Source: Prunella strophiata (Eukaryota; Chordata; Aves; Passeriformes; Prunellidae). From it: 64,000 bases of DNA. Positions 35,220 through 46,704 of this stretch are shown here, in pieces. Location: contig JAZBQD010000013.1 of the NCBI GenBank assembly GCA_036583965.1, positions 8,988,763-9,052,762 on the forward strand. The letters are read 5' to 3'. Each line of letters starts with the position of its first letter. The first letter of the stretch is position 1. The translations under genes and the position numbers were made by a program. Below the pieces are notes generated by a model. That model was not told where the DNA came from and made no database searches. It was given only the letters and a program-made list of their open reading frames with translations.

Positions 35220-35470
35220 TCTTTCCAACCGGATGCAAATGAAGGGAAATCTCACCCATTTGTGCCTCTGTGGAGTATCTTCTGCCTTATTCCCATGAAT
35301 TATTAGCTCACTTTTATTGGGTTTGGCTTGCAGGAGGATGACTATTTCATCCATCAAATCAGAATCTTTTTTAACACTAATACTGAATTTATAGAAGTGG
35401 TTAAACGAAGTGTTGACAATATGGACAATGTGTTTCTGATTAACGCTGCGATTTAACAGGGAGCTGCCAG
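35220..35470. promoter_or_regulatory. Candidate conserved non-coding element
   Basis: AT-rich, repeat-free block with ATGCAAATGA (35234-35243), GAATTATTAGC (35297-35307) and several TAAT cores, bounded by GC-rich DNA at 35470. Texture matches developmental enhancers; conservation not testable here. Confidence 0.35.
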
Positions 35471-35757
35471 CGGCCGGCACTCACTGAACCGGAGCAGCGC
35501 TTTTCCAGACCGCGCTGCAGATGTCAGGGCTGGCTGTAGGGGGCTGGCTGCAGCCAGGCTGCTCCCAGGAGCTGTGCTCTTCCCCTCTGGTCATTCCCCT
35601 GTGCTGAGCTTTCCCCTGATCACAGCTGTCACTGAGCTCTTTTTTGTGGTCATCCCTTTCCCTGGTGGGTGATTTACATGTGTGGCATTTTACCTGGAGG
35701 GACCTGAAACAGCTGGGGTCCTGCAGCTTTGACAATCACAAACAGATTAAAATTGAT
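35471..35757. other. Unique DNA before the pyrimidine tract
   Basis: Mixed-composition single-copy sequence; no feature recognised. Confidence 0.4.
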
Positions 35758-36186
<429 letters not shown>

Positions 36187-36630
36187 GGGAGGGAGGGAGG
36201 GAGGGAGGGAGGGAGGGAGGGAGGGAGGGAGGGAGGGAGGGAGGGAGGGAGGGAGGGAGGGAGGGAGGGAGGGAGGGAGGGAGGGAGGGAGGGAGGGAGG
36301 GAGGGAGGGAGGGAGGGAGGGAGGGAGGGAGGGAGGGAGGGAGGGAGGGAGGGAGGGAGGGAGGGAGGGAGGGAGGGAGGGAGGGAGGGAGGGAGGGAGG
36401 GAGGGAGGGAGGGAGGGAGGGAGGGAGGGAGGGAGGGAGGGAGGGAGGGAGGGAGGGAGGGAGGGAGGGAGGGAGGGAGGGAGGGAGGGAGGGAGGGAGG
36501 GAGGGAGGGAGGGAGGGAGGGAGGGAGGGAGGGAGGGAGGGAGGGAGGGAGGGAGGGAGGGAGGGAGGGAGGGAGGGAGGGAGGGAGGGAGGGAGGGAGG
36601 GAGGGAGGGAGGGAGGGAGGGAGGGAGGGA
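36187..36630. repeat. (GGGA)n polypurine array
   Basis: About 444 bp, essentially perfect GGGA, starting at the base after the last TTTC. Top strand has G3 runs with single-A loops over the full length, the most favourable G-quadruplex geometry. Gly-Arg-Glu-Gly frames are artefacts. Confidence 0.97.
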
Positions 36631-36855
36631 GGAGGGAAGGAATGGCGGAGGAACGGAGAAGGAAGGAGAAGGAGGAAGGGAAGGAAGGAAGGAAAAGGAA
36701 GGCCAGGAGGACGGAAGCGGAAGATCGGTAAGGAAGGCAGGCGGAAGGAAGGAACAGGAAGCTCCTGACCTACGTGAAGTCCTAATCCGCAAATCCCCCT
36801 CCCCTCCCTCCCTTCCCTCCCTCCCTCCCTCCTTCCTCCCTCCCTCCCTCCTTTT
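36631..36855. repeat. Degenerate GGAA-rich purine tract, then (CCCT)n
   Basis: 36631-36760 is a decayed purine-rich continuation (GGAAGGAA-type words with a few pyrimidines). After about 35 bp of unique DNA, 36795-36855 is a CCCT-rich pyrimidine tract, so strand polarity flips again. Confidence 0.85.
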
Positions 36856-39370
36856 CTCTCTGACACAAAACCAGGAGTTGTACAAAGCAAGTGGCACAGG
36901 GAACAAAAGGGAGAGAAAAAGAAGGGAGTGTGTGCAGAGCCACGGTGATCACAGCCAAGGTGAGAGGATCCTGCTACCTGGAGCCCCCTCTGAGAGCTCA
37001 CAGCCCAGGGAGCTTTGATCCCCTCCTTCCCTCTCCTCACTAATCACCTTCACAGCAACACCGAACTTCTGAAATTCAACAGCTACTAAATATCAAGTAT
37101 TTAGGGCTGGGAAAACCTTGTGGAGTGTGAGGTTTCAAGAGATGTTTTGGCTTCTCTCGAGTTCAGAGCTGCACTTGGAGTTTGGGAATTTTCTTCCTCT
37201 GGTTTTACATCTGCTGTGTTTGCTGGATTGATTCAGCTCTGGAAAAAAAGGAGATGTCTTCCCCGTGTGCAGCTTAGGGTTTAGAAGATCCAGGAAACCC
37301 CAGGCAGGGCTGGAAGAGTCAGGCAAGCCCAGGAATAGAGGAGCACATGGAATTTCCCTGCAGCACAGCGAGCAGTGCCCATCCCCCTGGCCCAGTGTGA
37401 CCTGCCTCCTGTTTATCCCTCTGCTCATGCCCAGCACAGGTTTTTGACCGGCTCCCACCACTCCAAATTCCACCTGCAGTGATGGAGCTCTGGTTCCTGT
37501 AGTGCCAAATCTTGGGACTAAGATCAAACCTTGGATGCCTGGGCTGCTTGGGACTTGCTAAAACCAGGTTTGTGCCTGATAACACTGGGATGAGTTCCAG
37601 GTGTGTGATAAAATAAAACCACTTTTAAACCTTCACTCAAAGCTTGAGCACAAGCCAGGCTGACCCTCCTCCCTCTAAAGCTCTTTTCCTCACCCTGCCC
37701 CCATCTCTTGCAGCCCTCCTCCCCCACCCATCCCCAAAATGTCCCAACCCTTGTCTGGCCTTGTTTAAGAGTCAGCTTCAATAGTACCTTTGTTATGGGT
37801 AAAATCTCATTAAATGTGAGGTAAGAGGAAATGAAAAAGTGTAAAATATCCAGATTTATTACCTGTTGTCTTCTGAGCATTTGAGAACCAGGAGCTGGGG
37901 GCAAGGGGCCACGGGGGATCAGAGCTGTGAGCCACGAGCCTTCCCCACCACCCGTGCTGCCTCTGGCTCCTGGGGCACTGCCTGCCCCTGGCACTGACTT
38001 ATCAAAGGAAAAAAAAAATGTTTTTTGTGCTTTTTGAGATAAAAAAGGTGAATTTGTCTTACTGTATTAGACTGGATGAGCTCCACCACCCCGTGCACGT
38101 GCGGGTGGGGATGTTTATTTACTGAAATCAGAAATGTTTCTCAGCTCAAAGGGAAGGTTTTCCAGGAGCAGTGACTCCTGCTTTTCCTCCTGTTCCAAAG
38201 GTGAAGGGAAAAGCAAACCCAGTAAATTACAGTGTCAGGTTTATTAACTCTGCTAATGAGGGAGCAGCCTGCACAGTTGGGGGTGAGAGAGTGAGACCCT
38301 CTGCTCTGGGGCATCACACTTGGGGTGCCCCCGAGCTGCTCCCTCCCTTTCAGGGTGGAGAGAGGTGCCAGGGCAAAAAAAAAAGGGTAATTAGAGAAAC
38401 TATAAAACCTGATTAAACTGCTCTGCTCCCAGAGCAACCACAGTGAGCCTCAGGCATGGGATGAAGCCTGCAGCTGTGGGGCTGTGCCCATGGCAGGGTG
38501 ATGCTGCAGGGTTCCTTGTGCCCAACACGAGTTCTGGGGTGTGATGTGAACACACACAAGTGCTGGGCTGTGATTTGTTGGTGCACAAGTCCTGGGCTGT
38601 GATGTGTTTGCAGGGCCTGCCTGCCTCTCATCTTCCCCATGTGCACTCAGGGATGTGCTGCTCACTTTGTCCTTTAACTCAATTAGTGGGTGGGGAGTAA
38701 TGAGATAATCTGTCCTCTCTCCCTGCACTAAATGGGGGAGCCAATGTCACTGGTGAAAAATGTGGGGCCACCCACTGGGCCTGGGTGTGGGGGGGATTAT
38801 GCTGAGGCTGCCACTGGCTACAAACAAGTGGCATTTCTGGGTTTGTTGTTGGGTGGTTTCCATGGAAAACCCTTGGCAGCTTTGGAGGGACCCCACTGCC
38901 CCCAGCCCTGCTGCCAAAGCCACCATCCAACCCTGTCCTGGAGTGCCACATCCACACATCTGCTCAATCCAGGGGCTGAAAGCACTCATGGGCTGTGTGC
39001 TTTGACAGTGCCAGCACACAGCTGCTGCTGTGCTGGAGAGCCACAGGAAAATCCTCATCCCTCTCCTGCCTCGGCAAGCTTGTGCTCAAGCTCTCTGCTG
39101 GTGCAGGGACCCTTTCCCGGGATGGTGCCGGGACCTTTTCCCGGGATGGTGCCCACCCTACATGACCTGCTTTGCTGCGGGACCCCTCGGGCACGTCCTG
39201 GTGAGTGGCACCAAGCAATGCAAAGCTCCACGGCCACGGGGCTGGGCGTGGCTGCAGATGCAGGAGCGGGTTCGCATTGTCCCCGCAGAGGCGGCTTTAA
39301 CTGGTGACATTAGCGAGTGGCGGGGCTCCGGGTGCCTGCTGGTTCTCCCTCCATCCACTCTGTATTCTAA
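36856..39370. other. Unique non-coding DNA
   Basis: Ordinary single-copy DNA. A9-type run at 38010-38018. 38525-38620 has a loosely repeated 'tgggctgtgat' phrase. No coding frame, CR1 tail or LTR recognised. Confidence 0.4.
39106..39153. repeat. 24-bp tandem duplication
   Basis: Two 24-bp units (39106-39129, 39130-39153) differing at one base (CCCTTT versus CCTTTT); each contains the palindrome CCCGGG. Confidence 0.92.
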
Positions 39371-39665
39371 CCCTAATTGTCTGCAGCAACCTGTTATTAC
39401 GGCGCCTTTAACATGATAGACACAAATAGGACGCACTAATCCACTACTCTTTGGTTTAAGAGTCATTACAAAGTGCTTAATTAAGTAAGCCTCACTTAAT
39501 CACAAAATGTTTGCATGCTAAACGAGTTCTTGTGAAGCACGACACTTGACATATTCTGTACAAAAATAATTACAAGCGGGAGGCCCGGTACATTGAGCCT
39601 CCGAACATTTCATTTCAGGCCTTGCCCATTCATCACCAGGCTGGAATTAAAAGGCTTTCAGCGCA
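39371..39665. promoter_or_regulatory. Strong candidate conserved non-coding element
   Basis: Repeat-free block rich in homeodomain-type sites: the 10-bp palindrome CTTAATTAAG (39476-39485), nearby AAGTG/CACTT half-sites (39471-39475, 39492-39496) of the NKX2 type, and several TAAT cores, with CpGs (39399, 39432, 39523, 39575, 39586) scattered through an AT-rich context. That combination is unusual outside constrained DNA. Function inferred. Confidence 0.4.
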
Positions 39666-40306
39666 GAACTCCCACATTCCTGCCGGCTGAGTCACCGCTG
39701 CTGTGCCGTGCCTGGGTGGCTGCCACGGAGCCGCTGCCCCGCGGGCTCCCCGGGCATGTGCCGGGGCCATGGCACAGCTGCTGCTGCCACCGTGGTGTGA
39801 CTGCATCGGGGTGGAGGCTGGCAGTGGCACCATGGGACAAGAATCCTGGGAAAAGCCAGCAGAGCATCCATGGAAGCAGCACGATGGTGGGAGTTTTGTT
39901 AGTGTTGAGGTTGTGTTGTGTTCCCTTGGGGTGCAGCATCTGGAACAGAAAGAGGGAAATTTGGTGCCTCCCTGCCCCAGAGCTCTCCTAAAGGCAAAGT
40001 CACCCTCTACCCCGAGGGATGGTGGCTTCCCCAAATCCTCCCCCTCAGCTGCATAAAGGCTGCCTGAATGGGATTGTGTCAGGAGCAGCCTGCAGACCTT
40101 TGTTGGGTGTGCTGGTGCCCATTAAAATCCCTGTCCCTGCTGGGATAATTGGGATCCTTACCCCAGCCTGTCTTTTGAAGGAAACCTTTTAATTAGCATT
40201 CTCCAGGCTCAGGACTGCCCTCAGCACTACGTTTGTTTTCTCACATGCTGCTGCTCAGGTTGGGGTAGTTTGAGCTCCAAACTGCACCATGAAAAATGCA
40301 CAGGAG
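39666..40306. other. Unique non-coding DNA
   Basis: GC-rich with CpGs to about 39810, then ordinary. No gene or repeat recognised. Confidence 0.4.
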
Positions 40307-40415
40307 CATCCATCCACCCATCCATCCATCCATCCATCCATCCATCCATCCATCCATCCATCCATCCATCCATCCATCCATCCATCCATCCATCCATCCA
40401 TCCATCCATCCATCC
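40307..40415. repeat. (CATC)n microsatellite
   Basis: About 109 bp of CATC with one CACC variant near 40315. Same motif family as (GGAT)n at 19551-19743, but on the opposite strand. Confidence 0.97.
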
Positions 40416-42409
40416 TCCAGTGCCCAGGGCCTGGGCACATCCAGAAGCACCTCAGTGCCCTCCTCTTCTCAGCTGTGTTTGGGTGGTCACTGTGCCATGC
40501 AAGCCAGGAGAGGAAATGTTTGTGACATGGAGAGATCCTGCTGAGCACAGGGATGATGGTGGCAGCTGGAGGGTCACAGGTCCTGGTGTCCCCAGCATCC
40601 CCAGGCATGCCAGGGCCAGGCTGATGCCCAGGCTGGGATGGGGAGAGCTGCCAAGGTGGGGCTGTCATTCATCTTTCTCCAGAAGCAGGTGTTCAGTGTT
40701 TATCAGGGCTAACCAAACAATTTATATTAATTAGGCAGGGCATTTGTGACTGGCCCCACTGGGGTGTCATATCAGGGTTTTATTGGAGACTTCCATCCCA
40801 CCCCCAGCACCTCAGTGCTCTGCAGGATGGACCTGACTGCAGCAGAGTTTTGTGTTGGAAGGAAACTGGAAAAAAAGATTCAACAAGGCTGTAGCATCCT
40901 GTGTGACATTTTCATATCAGATAGTTTCAATTTTTAATTCTGAACCAGCCTGTATTTCAATAGTTTTATTATTTATCACATTATGTTTTGTGTTTTGCAT
41001 TGTTACTCTTGTCTTCTATATTAATTTTGCATGATGAATTATTTTGCTTGAAGTCAAAATCAAAATGAAATCCAAACGATTTTGTCAAAAAATTCAAAGG
41101 TTTTAGTTAAGCTGCAGTGAAGGATTTCCAGCCCTTTCCTCCACACACAAGTTAACAATCTCCGCTTCTGCTCTCCTTCCAAAAAAATTGCTTGAAACCT
41201 GGAATTCAAGCAGCAGCTGTGCAGGGTGCTGTTGATTTCCAGCTCCCAGGGATGCTTTTCCTTCCTGTGTGGTGAGTGAAGGAGAGGGCTGGGGGGAAGT
41301 GAGGGGCTTGGGGGCACCGGGTTTGGGGGTCCCAGGAGGAGCAGGGCCCCGGCCAACCTGAGCCTGGCTGGGGCTTGGCCGCCAGCACTGACCCAGCAGC
41401 AGGAGCACACATGGTAAGAGTTAGTGAGCAACATTCCCAAACTTGGTCATCTTTGCTCCCACACAGGAGCAGGGTGCCAAGGCACGCCGGGGCCGCTGCC
41501 CGGGGCCGGGGCTGGGGAGGGCAGTGGGTGCTCTGGTGAGTCCCAGAGAGGGAAGGATGCCTTGTAGGGATGGACATTCACTCCTGGGAGGAAACAAAGT
41601 GATCTGTAAACTCCATCTTGAGTTGGACTGAGACTTTGGCCCAAAAAGGGAGGGATGATTGGTTTTTGTCCAAAACCTCAGAGCGTCTCAGATTGCCATT
41701 TTCAAACCGAGATTTTTCATCACAAAGTGGCTTTTATCAGTTAAGCCAAACTTGGGGTTCTGCCTTTGTTTTTTTGGAGGGGAAGCTTGAGGAAAAAGGG
41801 TTCCACAACTTAGCATGAAACACAATATTTCAGTTGAGTTTCAGGCTTGTCCCCATACAGCCTTTTAATCATTTATTGCCCTTAAGTCCTGTATGTTTAT
41901 TTTGGGGTTGATTTTCTGCCACCAAAGCAAAAGCAAATTGCTGATTAGATTGGTGTGAGCTCTTGGATGCGCTTGGGAAGGGAACAGGGACACATTCCTG
42001 CCCCATGTCCATCCTGGTGCTGGGAGCAGAGACCTGTGGGACCATCAGGGACTCTCCTCCCTCCCCTCCCACTGCCCACATTCCCCTCTCTGATTTTGGT
42101 TTCCTGTTGCATTTTCCCAGGTGACTTCTCTTTGCACTGCTTTGTCCTCGCTGGGTGTGGCAAGCATCTGGGAGCAGGGAGAGGTGTCAGGTTGGAGCAG
42201 CCACATCCTCTGCTCCCCGACCACCTGAGCATCCCAAAAGACACCCACCCTCTCCCTGGGGTGTGTGCCATCCCCACACAGGGCCAAGGGCAGCCCATGG
42301 GCACTGGGCTGTGCCCTGCTGCTGGCCCACGGCGGCTCCGGGCCGGATTAGCCGGGTTAAACCGCTAATGCAGCCGCTGCGTGGAAGGCTGCTTTCAGTA
42401 AGTGGCTCC
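40416..42409. other. Unique non-coding DNA
   Basis: 40900-41110 is AT-rich; 41280-41520 and 42290-42380 are GC-rich with CpG. No coding frame or transposon recognised. Confidence 0.4.
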
Positions 42410-42780
42410 CTGTAGCTTATTTGACTCCAGGCCCAACTCTAATGTCTCAGTGGGCCTGTTACATTAAGCAGGCCCAAGTGGTAGGAGATTTAAAGCATCA
42501 AAATGAAGTGCTTTATCACTCCGTACTGTGTTCTTGGCTGCTTTCGTTGGCCTCACTTCACAGGCGCCGCAGCCTGCGAGCCGAGCCCTCTCGGCAGGCC
42601 CATTACAAATTCCACTTGTTGACGGTTGCCTTGTTGCAGGATTTAATGGTAGAATAATATTTACACAGTAAACTCCTCTGGAGGTGTTATAAACACCATA
42701 AAAAGGATTTTAGAAGCTTAATGAGCGTTAGTGAAGTCGAGACAGGATAATGTGGCAACTGTGCACTGTAATCTGATTTG
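42410..42780. promoter_or_regulatory. Candidate regulatory block with four CAGGCCCA sites
   Basis: CAGGCCCA occurs at 42428-42435, 42469-42476 and 42595-42602 on the top strand and at 42451-42458 on the bottom strand. The second and third sites in order form a perfect 8-bp inverted repeat with a 10-bp spacer. The surrounding DNA is repeat-free with AT-rich stretches to 42780. The factor is unknown to me; function inferred. Confidence 0.38.
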
Positions 42781-42818
42781 GCACCTTCTGCACAGCAGGA
42801 GTTAGTGGGTGGAAGAGC

Positions 42819-42859
42819 TTTTTACTTTTTTTTTTTTTTTTCTGTTTTGTTTTGTTTTA
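42819..42859. repeat. T-rich tract with (GTTTT)n
   Basis: T16 at 42826-42841 followed by three GTTTT units. Confidence 0.9.
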
Positions 42860-43113
42860 GTGTGTAATATTGTTTGTTTAGCACAGTGCTGAATGGGGGC
42901 TGTAGAGCCAGGCACCCACAGACTGGCTGACAGGAGTGCCCACCAGCATGGGGAGCACGGGCACTGCTGGCACGTCTGCTCAGGACATCAGGGTCACTTG
43001 GTGCCAGATGTGACAGGAGCAGTGTTTGGGCCAGTTCAATGCTCAGTAACACAGCCCTGCACATGGTCATCATGGTCACTGCAAGAATGCTGGGACATCA
43101 GTCTGACAGACAG

Positions 43114-43345
43114 TAGGTTTAGATGAGAGATTAAGAGGGAATCCTTTCCTGTGAGGGTAGGGAGGTCCTGGCACAGGGTGTCCAGAGAAGCTGTGGCTGC
43201 CCCATCTCTGAAAGTGTCCCAGGCCAGGTTGGATGGGACTTGGAACAGCCTGGGCTAGTGGAAGGTGTCCCTGCCCATGGCAAGGGGTGTAACTGGATTC
43301 ACTTTAAGGTCCCTTTCAACCCAAACCATCCTGCTGCTCTTTGAT
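43114..43345 (+). mobile_element. CR1 LINE 3' end
   Basis: Tail phrases in order: 'ggtttagatgagagatta', 'cctgtgagggtaggg', 'tggcacagggtgtccagaga', 'gtgtccctgcccatggc', 'actttaaggtccctttcaac', 'ccaaaccatcctg'. 5'-truncated; terminal octamers degraded. Confidence 0.92.
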
Positions 43346-44775
43346 GATGATTTTGGGCACGGGGAGCCAGGCAGGCAGCAGCAATGGGAGCAGTGGCTCT
43401 CCCACTGGGTGAGGCAGGGGATGGGTGATGATTTTGGGGTTGGGCAGCACTGCAAACAGCCCAGTTTGGGGGCTGTGCCAGGGGGCTGCCTGGCTCCTGC
43501 CACCCCTGGGCTGCCCTAAACCCCTGGCACAGAGAGGGGTGCAGGAGGGGCACCCCTGGGAGCAGCAGGCACAGGCTTACCCCAGCAGCCTCCTGCAGCC
43601 CTGTGTCTTCCTGTGTCTTTTTCATGATATAATTCATGTTTTCCCCTTGAGCTGAGCTGCAAACAGCCCTGTAATGTGTGTGCATTCACACCTGGACAGC
43701 ACAGAGGTGCACACGGGGTGTTCTGGGAGCAATTGACTCAGCCCGGCTTGGTGATTCACATGCAAATATTTCCTGGGTTTGTCTCGGGGAGGCAGTGAGG
43801 GAGCAGCTCTTCTGTGGGGGGGCTCTCCCAGGGGAGGGAGGATGGAGAATGGTCCCTGCCCATCCGTGCCCAGGGCTGCCTTCTGCCAGTGAAAGGAACG
43901 TTGGTGGTGGGAACATTCCTATTCCTGCAGAGCACTGATTACTAAAGGGATCTTCTTGGCTGCCTGCTGGAATGACTTTTCAAGGTTTAGATTATTTTTC
44001 ATTTTCAGTTTTGAGTGTTTCCGTATATTTTGTTTTGCTGTTACATAAACACATACAAGGTTTTTTTTTTTTAAAAAAAAACAAATCTATTTAATGCATA
44101 CTGTCAAAAATTGTGAATTTTTTTCAACTTCAGAACCCACCCCAAAGGTGAGGAGCTGTGTTTCAGCCATGAAGGGATTGGCTGCCTCCCCCACAGGCCC
44201 TGCTCCCACAGCACAGAGTCCCCCATCCACCTGCTCAGATTCAGACCCATCCCCTCCCACCCCAGACACTCTGGGGGCTGGTGGACTTGAGAGACTTGGA
44301 TTTTGACACTCCAGGAACTACCCCCAGCCTTTCCAATTTCCAAGGGATGTGAGCAGCCATGGATCTCAAAACTGACTTGCCAGCAGCAAAAAGCTGCCTT
44401 TTGTAAATAAGCCAATATTTTCTTTCTTTCAAGGGGAAGCTGACAAAGATCAATACCAGCCTGCAAAAGACATTGCCCTCTTAAGAATTAGCCCTTTGCA
44501 GAATCATTAATCCAGGAAGCTGTTACAGGGTGACAAGAGCACAGAGGCTCTGCCAGCTCCTGGAGGGATGGCAGCAACATCCCCTTATGCACAGGAAAAC
44601 AAACCAAATGAGCTCGCTGAGAAAATCGTGGCCATGGGCTCCTTCTGCCCAAGGAACCCATTGGACTTTAATTAAGGAAGGCTGGCTGCACTCTTAATCA
44701 GTGTCATTAAAGTTCCCTGGTGCTTTGCTCCCATTTGACTTCCACGAGGTCTGTGCAGGGCTGGGCTGGTGGCAT
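43346..44775. other. Unique non-coding DNA
   Basis: Single-copy between two CR1 tails; AT-rich at 43965-44115 and includes a T12A9 tract at 44061-44081. No gene recognised. Confidence 0.4.
44061..44081. repeat. T12-A9 self-complementary tract
   Basis: Twelve T followed directly by nine A; the central 18 bp form a perfect palindrome. Could nucleate a cruciform or simply exclude nucleosomes. Confidence 0.9.
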
Positions 44776-44928
44776 GTTGGGGCTGCCCCACCCCTGGCAG
44801 TGTCCAAGGCCAGGCTGGATGGGGCTTGGAGCAACCTGGGATGGTGGAAGGTGTCCCAGCCCATGGCAGGAGGTTGAAATATGATGGTCTTTAAGGTCCC
44901 TTCCAACCCAAACCACTCTGATTCTGTG
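44776..44928 (+). mobile_element. CR1 LINE 3' end
   Basis: Contains 'gtgtccaaggccaggctgg', 'gaaggtgtcccagcccatgg', 'tctttaaggtcccttccaac' and 'ccaaaccactctgattctg'. Short, 5'-truncated tail. Confidence 0.92.
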
Positions 44929-45454
44929 TCCCCTGTGCCACCCTCCTTGCTGTGGCAGGCTGTGTGTCCCTGTCTGAGCCCTGCCAGCTTCTCTCCAGGC
45001 CACTCAGGGCCAGCACCTGCTGAGGCTGCTGAGAGGGCAGGGAGAGCCTCAGGTGTTTGCAGGGAGCAGGGCTGGCCAGGTGTGGCTCATTAAAGGAGGT
45101 GCAGATCACTATTTGCCAATAAGGAATCAGTTTATAATCAGTTTTTCAGGTGAAGCTAATCAGGGGCTAAATCACCCAGTGCCATGGCCACACCTACAAA
45201 TCAAAGGAGTGACCCACCTGGCTGGGAGGGGGCTACCAGGGATGGGTGGGGGTGCTGCCATCATCAGCAGCAGTATTTCTCTGTTACTGTGTGCAAGCTC
45301 TTCACCTTCTCCTGCTCTTTTCAACTCTGTTCTTTCCCTCTGGTTTGCATCAGGACCACAAAAATGCAGCTGTGAATCTGTGAATCTCAGTGGAGCTCAG
45401 GAAAGGTTTCTAGAATTGAGGAAGCTCATGTGCCCTCCATAAAACTGGCATTTG
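44929..45454. other. Unique non-coding DNA
   Basis: Single-copy spacer between two CR1 tails; nothing recognised. Confidence 0.4.
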
Positions 45455-45625
45455 AGTGATAAACTTCTGGAATGGCTGCCCAGGGAGGTGGTGGAGTCAC
45501 CATCCCTGGGTGGGTTTAACAAAGCCTGGATGTGGCACTCCATGCCAGGGTTTAGTTGAGGTGCTGGGGCATGGGCTGGACTCGATGATCTTGAAGATCT
45601 CTTCCAACCTCATCATTCTGTGAGT
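45455..45625 (+). mobile_element. CR1 LINE 3' end, different subfamily
   Basis: 'ggaatggctgcccagggagg', 'tggtggagtcaccatccctg', 'actcgatgatcttgaa', 'ctcttccaacctcatcattc', ending TGTGA. The 'actcgatgatcttgaa' variant differs from the 'ctttaaggtccc' type of the neighbouring copies, so it belongs to another CR1 subfamily. Confidence 0.9.
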
Positions 45626-46349
45626 TCAGTAAAACTGGCTCCCAATCCCTGCTGGGTCAACAGCACACTTTGCTCCCTTGAAACAAAATGCTGCCACAGC
45701 CTGGCACAGTGACACGGTGGTGGCACTGCCATGGAGGCTCTGCTGCAGCACCAGGGGAAGGTGCCTGTGTGGCAGCTGGGCAGACCTGACCTGTGCAGGG
45801 CACAAGAACCTGCATGGGGGGTGAGATAATCTCACCTATTTGATTTAAACAAGAAGAAAAATCAGCCAAAACCTGAGACCTCGGCGTGTTTGAACAGCTA
45901 GAGATGGAAAAATAATTCCAAATAAGGCATTTGTCACAACATTGCAGGGTCACCCGCTAAGCAAGGGAGGCTGGAGAGGGAAACAGTTCTTAGGGGTAAT
46001 TACAATTTGTAAGAAGTTTTGCACTGGCTCTGTAATTGTCAGGGGGTGGCCACGGGGAAAGCACCACAACAGAGCTGTAATTTACAGGGCTGGAGCCCTG
46101 AAGCCAGAAGTGGATTGGGAATTATTGCTAATCTTTATGGATTCAGCCATTTGTGTGCTGGCCCTGGGGGTTTGGGTTGCATGAACCATGAGCAGGGGTC
46201 TCACTCTGCCCCAGCACCTCCTGCCTGAGCCCCCACAGCTTTGGGGGAACTGGAGCAAATGTTTCACTTCTGCCTCAGCCAAGAGCTCTCAGCTCCCTCG
46301 AGGCTCCCATGGGAGAAGTTATAAAGAGGAAGAAAGTTGCCTTATCACC
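45626..46349. other. Unique non-coding DNA
   Basis: Single-copy; nothing recognised. Confidence 0.4.
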
Positions 46350-46535
46350 TTTCCTTAATGAAAGAGGCTCCAAGAGAGCTGGAAGAGGGGCTTTGGACAA
46401 GGGCCAGGAGCGACAGGACAAGGGGGAATGGCTTCCCACTGCCAGAGGGCAGGGTTAGATGGGATATTGGGAAGAAATTCCTCCCTGTGAGGGTGGAGAA
46501 GCCCTGGCACAGGGTGCCCAGAGAAGGTGCTTCCT
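46350..46535 (+). mobile_element. CR1 LINE internal 3'-region fragment lacking the tail
   Basis: 'aagagagctggaagaggggc', 'ggacaagggccaggag', 'gggcagggttagatgggata', 'ctgtgagggtggagaagccc'. It stops at 'cccagagaagg' and lacks the final 150 bp or so seen in the other copies, so the 3' end was deleted after insertion. Confidence 0.88.
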
Positions 46536-46685
46536 ACTCCTGGTTCACACGTGGCTGAGTGAGGGGACCACAGGAAGGGAATTTCTGCCACGGGAGCCCC
46601 TTTGCTCTTGGTCCCTCCATCCCCTGCCAGCGTGGAGCAGCACAGCTCTGTCACATCAGGCAGCTGCCTGTGCTCGGCAGAGTTT

Positions 46686-46701
46686 AAAAAAAAAAAAAAA
46701 A
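46686..46701. repeat. Poly(A), A16
   Basis: Sixteen A, shortly before an octamer-bearing AT-rich block. Confidence 0.9.
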
Positions 46702-46704
46702 TCG

